From an uncultured Bacteroidota bacterium (GTDB lineage: Bacteria; Bacteroidota; Bacteroidia; Chitinophagales; Chitinophagaceae), in contig CAIRES010000017.1 of NCBI GenBank assembly GCA_903877645.1, forward strand, positions 41,497 to 105,496: DNA of 64,000 nt, written 5' to 3'. Below, piece by piece: positions 60,978 to 64,000 of the stretch (its first letter is position 1; every line of letters begins with the position of its first letter). The notes under the pieces were generated by a model. It saw nothing but the letters and a program-made list of their open reading frames with translations. It was not told the origin of the DNA and made no database searches. The position numbers and the translations under genes are program-made.

Positions 60978-61439
60978 ATGACACTACAACCAGGAGATAA
61001 AGCCCCTGCATTCACTACCACCGACCAGGACGGCAAAGCGGTATCGCTCAAAGATTATATAGGCAAGAAAGTGGCGCTTTACTTTTACCCGCACGATAAT
61101 ACCGAGACCTGCACCATAGAGGCTTGCAACATAAGAGATAACTATGCCGCATTAAAGCAGCAGGATATAGTAGTGCTGGGTGTGAGTACAGATGATGTGA
61201 AGAGCCATAAAAAATTCGAGAAGAAATATTCCCTGCCTTTTACCCTGCTCACGGATGTGGATGAGAAAATAGTGAACGCTTACGGCATATGGGCGGAGAA
61301 GAAGTTTATGGGCCGCACCTTTATGGGTACGCTACGTACGACCTTCCTGATCAATGAAAAAGGCAAGATAGACCACATCATAGAGAAAGTGACCAGTAAG
61401 ACGCATACGGCGCAAATATTGGAGGTGTGGGGTTTGTAA
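60978..61439 (+). CDS. bcp: Thioredoxin-dependent thiol peroxidase (Bcp/PrxQ)
   Basis: A 153-residue peroxiredoxin that reduces peroxides with thioredoxin. The peroxidatic Cys lies in NTETCTIEAC near residues 43-48, with the resolving Cys five residues later as in PrxQ. Upstream is KKVALYFYPHDN and downstream VVLGVSTDDVKSHKKFEKKYSLPFTLLTD, a typical thioredoxin-fold core. The usual Pro-Gly before the Cys is Thr-Glu here, a mild deviation. It is 13 nt after the M23 gene and probably co-transcribed. Confidence 0.95.
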   Translation: MTLQPGDKAPAFTTTDQDGKAVSLKDYIGKKVALYFYPHDNTETCTIEACNIRDNYAALKQQDIVVLGVSTDDVKSHKKFEKKYSLPFTLLTDVDEKIVNAYGIWAEKKFMGRTFMGTLRTTFLINEKGKIDHIIEKVTSKTHTAQILEVWGL

Positions 61440-61462
61440 GCCACTTATTATATGTATTTTTG
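61433..61462 (+). promoter_or_regulatory. Promoter of the NHL-repeat surface protein gene
   Basis: -33 TTTG (61433-61436), 18-nt spacer, -7 TATTTTTG (61455-61462), both exact. The -33 element overlaps the bcp stop codon. Confidence 0.62.
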
Positions 61463-61489
61463 CTCTTTAAGTGCAAATAATCAATATTT

Positions 61490-63880
61490 ATGAGAAGACT
61501 ACCTTACCTTATTCTACTGTTGCTGGTAATAGCTGCCCCCGGCTTCGGGCAGGTGATCAATACTATAGCCGGTAATGGCACGGCGGTATATGGCGGCGAC
61601 AGCGGGCCTGCCACTGCGGCTGGCTTTGTGCAGCCGTGGGGCATAGCGGTATCGCCAACGGGTAATAAATACATCTCTGACTTTTCTGATAACCGCATCC
61701 GCAAGGTGAGCACTACCGGAGTCATCAGTACGCTTGCCGGTACCGGCACAGGTGGCTACTCAGGTGATGCGGGCGCTGCTGTATCGGCAAAGATCAATTC
61801 GCCACGAGGGTTGGCGCTGGATGTGGCCGGTAACTTATACATAGCCGACCAGAACAATCATGTGATCCGTAGGGTAACCCCATCAGGTATCATCAGCACC
61901 TTTGCAGGTACCGGTGTTTCGGGCTACACTGGAGATGGCGGTTCTGCGTTAGGGGCGCGGCTCTCTTATCCACAGGCAGTGGCGGTAGACCGTAATGGCA
62001 ATATCCTGATCACCGATCTCAATTATGTCGTTCGTAAGGTGAATAGTTCGGGCATTATCAGCACGATAGCAGGTACGGCGGGTATATCAGGTTATACAGG
62101 AGATGGAGGAGCAGCGACAGCCGCTACATTTGCAACGCCCTATGGGATATGCACTGATACGGCAGGTAACATATATGTTGCTGATAACGGTAACCATGTG
62201 ATCCGCAGGATAAACAGTGCCGGCATCATCAGCACATATTGCGGCAATGGTACACCCGGATACACAGGAGATGGTGGCGCCGCAATTGCTGCACAACTGA
62301 ATTACCCGATGGGTGTAGTGGCTGATAGCGCCGGTAACCTATACATAGGCGATGAAAGCAATAATGTGGTGCGCCATATTACCCGCGCGGGTATCATCAG
62401 TACGCTGGCAGGTACAGGGGTGAGCGGATACAGTGGCGACAGGGGGATGGCGATACTCGCAAAGCTGTCGTTGCCTACTGGTGTAAGTTGCGACGGGCAG
62501 GGCAACGTATACGTGGTAGATCATGGCAACTATGTGGTGCGTAAAATAGACCTGACCAACAGGGCCCCGGCGTTTACAGCAGGCGCATCTGCACATATAG
62601 TGATGTGCGAAAGCGCACCTGCACTGAATATAGACAGCCTGCTCGCTATCCGCGACTCTAACCTCAACCAAACAGAAACATGGAGCCGCATTGTGGCACC
62701 ACATCATGGTACTGCAACAGGCTCATATGCCGCGGCCTCAACCGACAGTATTGTTACTCCGCTTGGATTCAGCTACAGGCCAACCGTTGGTTACAATGGT
62801 ACGGATTCGTTTAAGATCAGGATAAGTGATGGGGTACTGTCTAATACGATCATGATCTATGTAACAGTGAATCCTACGCCGCCATTAAGTCCTATCGGTG
62901 GGCGGGCTTATGCCTGTACCGGGCGGTTGGATACACTCACAGATACGGCGTCGGGTGGTGTATGGGCTGCGCAGAACGGGAATGTGATCATCAGCAGCAG
63001 CACCGGCGTTGTTGGTGGCATAGCCCCCGGCATAGATACGGTGTTCTATTCTAAAGTAATGGCAGGTTGTACCAATTCGGTAAGCAGGATCATCACAGTG
63101 TATCCTACCAGTACCAGCATAGTGGGCGAAACAATTACGTGCAAGGATCATTCTATTACACTCACTGCATCGCCGGCCGGCGGGGTGTGGACCGCAACAG
63201 ATACTTTGGCCACGATCAACAGCGGCGGATTAATAGATGCGATACACCCGGGATTTGATACAATGGTATATACGATTACCAATGCCTGCGGCGTATTCTC
63301 TGCGCAGCACCCTGTTACCATCAATGATATAGTGATACCGTATGTACTGATCACAGCAACTCCGGGCTCTGTTATCCCGCCCGGCGCTACCGATACACTT
63401 ACTGTGTCTACACCCGGCAGCACCGGGATATTCACCTACCAGTGGCAAAAGAACGGGCTGGATATACCGGGAGCGACAAATGGCAGCTACATCAGCAACG
63501 CCTTTGCCGATAACGACTCCATTACCTGCATCGTATACAACCACCCATGTACTTACTATGCCTTTGGCTGGATATACATCATCATCAGTGACGCAGGTGT
63601 AACCAGTACCAACATGCCCGGCATAGCCCTGCACCTGATGCCCAACCCCAATAGCGGAGCATTTACACTACAGGGTACATTACCCGGCGCTGCAACACAA
63701 GCCCGTATAGAGGTGGCCAATATGCTGGGGCAGACAGTATATACAGATGTAGCTGATGTGCAGAACGGAGAGTTGAAAAAGCAGATAATAATAGGGAATG
63801 AACTACCGGAAGGTATGTACCTGCTGCACCTGATCACCAATGATGGCAGCGCAGTGGTGCGCTTTACGATACAACGATAA
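61490..63880 (+). CDS. NHL-repeat and Ig-like secreted protein with T9SS type A sorting domain
   Basis: A 796-residue secreted protein. Signal peptide 1-19 (LPYLILLLLVIAAPGFG). Six NHL units of about 56 residues (GVISTLAGTGTGGYSGDAG, NHVIRRV) span about 20-365, a propeller paralogous to the protein at 18542. A cadherin-like segment (about 365-465: NGTDSFKIRISDGVLSNTI) is followed by two Ig-like units of the CxGxxxxLTDxxxGGVW type and an Ig-like segment (TYQWQKNGLDIPGATNGSYIS). The end is a T9SS type A signal (LMPNPNSGAFTLQ ... GMYLLHLITNDGSAVVRFTI). The coding DNA is more GC-rich than that of the 18542 paralog. Confidence 0.9.
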   Translation: MRRLPYLILLLLVIAAPGFGQVINTIAGNGTAVYGGDSGPATAAGFVQPWGIAVSPTGNKYISDFSDNRIRKVSTTGVISTLAGTGTGGYSGDAGAAVSAKINSPRGLALDVAGNLYIADQNNHVIRRVTPSGIISTFAGTGVSGYTGDGGSALGARLSYPQAVAVDRNGNILITDLNYVVRKVNSSGIISTIAGTAGISGYTGDGGAATAATFATPYGICTDTAGNIYVADNGNHVIRRINSAGIISTYCGNGTPGYTGDGGAAIAAQLNYPMGVVADSAGNLYIGDESNNVVRHITRAGIISTLAGTGVSGYSGDRGMAILAKLSLPTGVSCDGQGNVYVVDHGNYVVRKIDLTNRAPAFTAGASAHIVMCESAPALNIDSLLAIRDSNLNQTETWSRIVAPHHGTATGSYAAASTDSIVTPLGFSYRPTVGYNGTDSFKIRISDGVLSNTIMIYVTVNPTPPLSPIGGRAYACTGRLDTLTDTASGGVWAAQNGNVIISSSTGVVGGIAPGIDTVFYSKVMAGCTNSVSRIITVYPTSTSIVGETITCKDHSITLTASPAGGVWTATDTLATINSGGLIDAIHPGFDTMVYTITNACGVFSAQHPVTINDIVIPYVLITATPGSVIPPGATDTLTVSTPGSTGIFTYQWQKNGLDIPGATNGSYISNAFADNDSITCIVYNHPCTYYAFGWIYIIISDAGVTSTNMPGIALHLMPNPNSGAFTLQGTLPGAATQARIEVANMLGQTVYTDVADVQNGELKKQIIIGNELPEGMYLLHLITNDGSAVVRFTIQR

Positions 63881-63901
63881 ACACATGAATTGCTGCAAAC
63901 T

Positions 63902-63932
63902 AAAAAAAGCTATCACAGAGATAGCTTTTTTT
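63902..63932. terminator. Strong terminator after the NHL surface protein
   Basis: A perfect 13-bp stem: AAAAAAAGCTATC (63902-63914) and its complement (63920-63932), 5-nt loop, with A and T runs usable in both directions. Confidence 0.88.
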
Positions 63933-64000
63933 GGTAATGTGGTCAAAAATAGTTGGTGGTTTTCTCAGCAATTATTCATAATATTCGATTGTCAATTTGA

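Noticed and set aside
1..64000. tRNA or rRNA genes, insertion sequences, prophage, CRISPR arrays, replication origin
   Set aside because: No cloverleaf, transposase, integrase, phage structural gene, direct-repeat/spacer array or DnaA-box cluster was recognised by eye; a dedicated search could still find small RNAs.

Overview
The window looks like a chromosomal segment of a Bacteroidota bacterium, most likely order Chitinophagales (Chitinophagaceae-like). Reasons: several large secreted proteins end in T9SS sorting domains (KIYPNP-type type A signals and one CHU_C-like type B domain); NHL-repeat, Reg_prop and DUF4476 proteins are present; IspG is the long three-domain form; and exact copies of the Bacteroidetes -7 promoter element TAnnTTTG precede many genes. 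I see no tRNA, rRNA, CRISPR array, insertion sequence, phage or replication origin.

Layout. 1-7 kb: two tandem GNAT acetyltransferases, a secreted DUF4476 protein, an outer-membrane barrel, a DUF2400 protein, glycyl-tRNA synthetase and small proteins. 7-14 kb: a TPR protein ending in a histidine-kinase dimerisation domain without an ATPase, a TMTC-like membrane glycosyltransferase with TPRs, and a tight three-gene operon (type III polyketide synthase, methyltransferase, FAD oxidoreductase) that probably makes a phenolic or quinone lipid. 14-21.5 kb: ispG, an alpha/beta hydrolase, a CBS-domain protein, DUF3109, an NHL-repeat T9SS protein, asd and a MazEF-type toxin-antitoxin pair. 21.6-31 kb: an MsbA-like ABC exporter, an SPFH protein paired with a ribbon-helix-helix regulator, and a NarL-type two-component system divergent from a TonB-receptor-like barrel. 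31-36 kb: a leftward CPBP protease-cdsA-psd phospholipid cluster, then dxs. 36-40.5 kb: an AT-rich accessory pocket with an orphan protein, a T9SS-exported trypsin-like protease, an MNT antitoxin with a broken HEPN partner, an OmpR-type regulator and a ParE/RelE-type pair. 40.5-47.3 kb: an LpxH-like phosphoesterase with a glycosyltransferase, two paralogous small barrels and an M16 peptidase. 47.5-64 kb: three very large T9SS surface proteins, a second NarL-type two-component system, an ECF sigma factor overlapping a membrane protein with a barrel-like end, a methyltransferase, an M23 peptidase and a Bcp peroxidase.

How it works together. Much of the window concerns the cell envelope: isoprenoid precursors (ispG, dxs), phospholipid (cdsA, psd), lipid-A-type sugar lipids, polyketide lipid, peptidases and secreted surface proteins. 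Both large two-component systems are divergent from an outer-membrane or secreted protein gene, and each shared promoter region holds repeats that could be regulator sites. The noncoding DNA is unusually informative: at least four kinds of interspersed palindromic or repeat elements, many strong hairpin terminators, and two operons controlled by the same geometry of tandem 10-bp palindromes with an 11-bp period.
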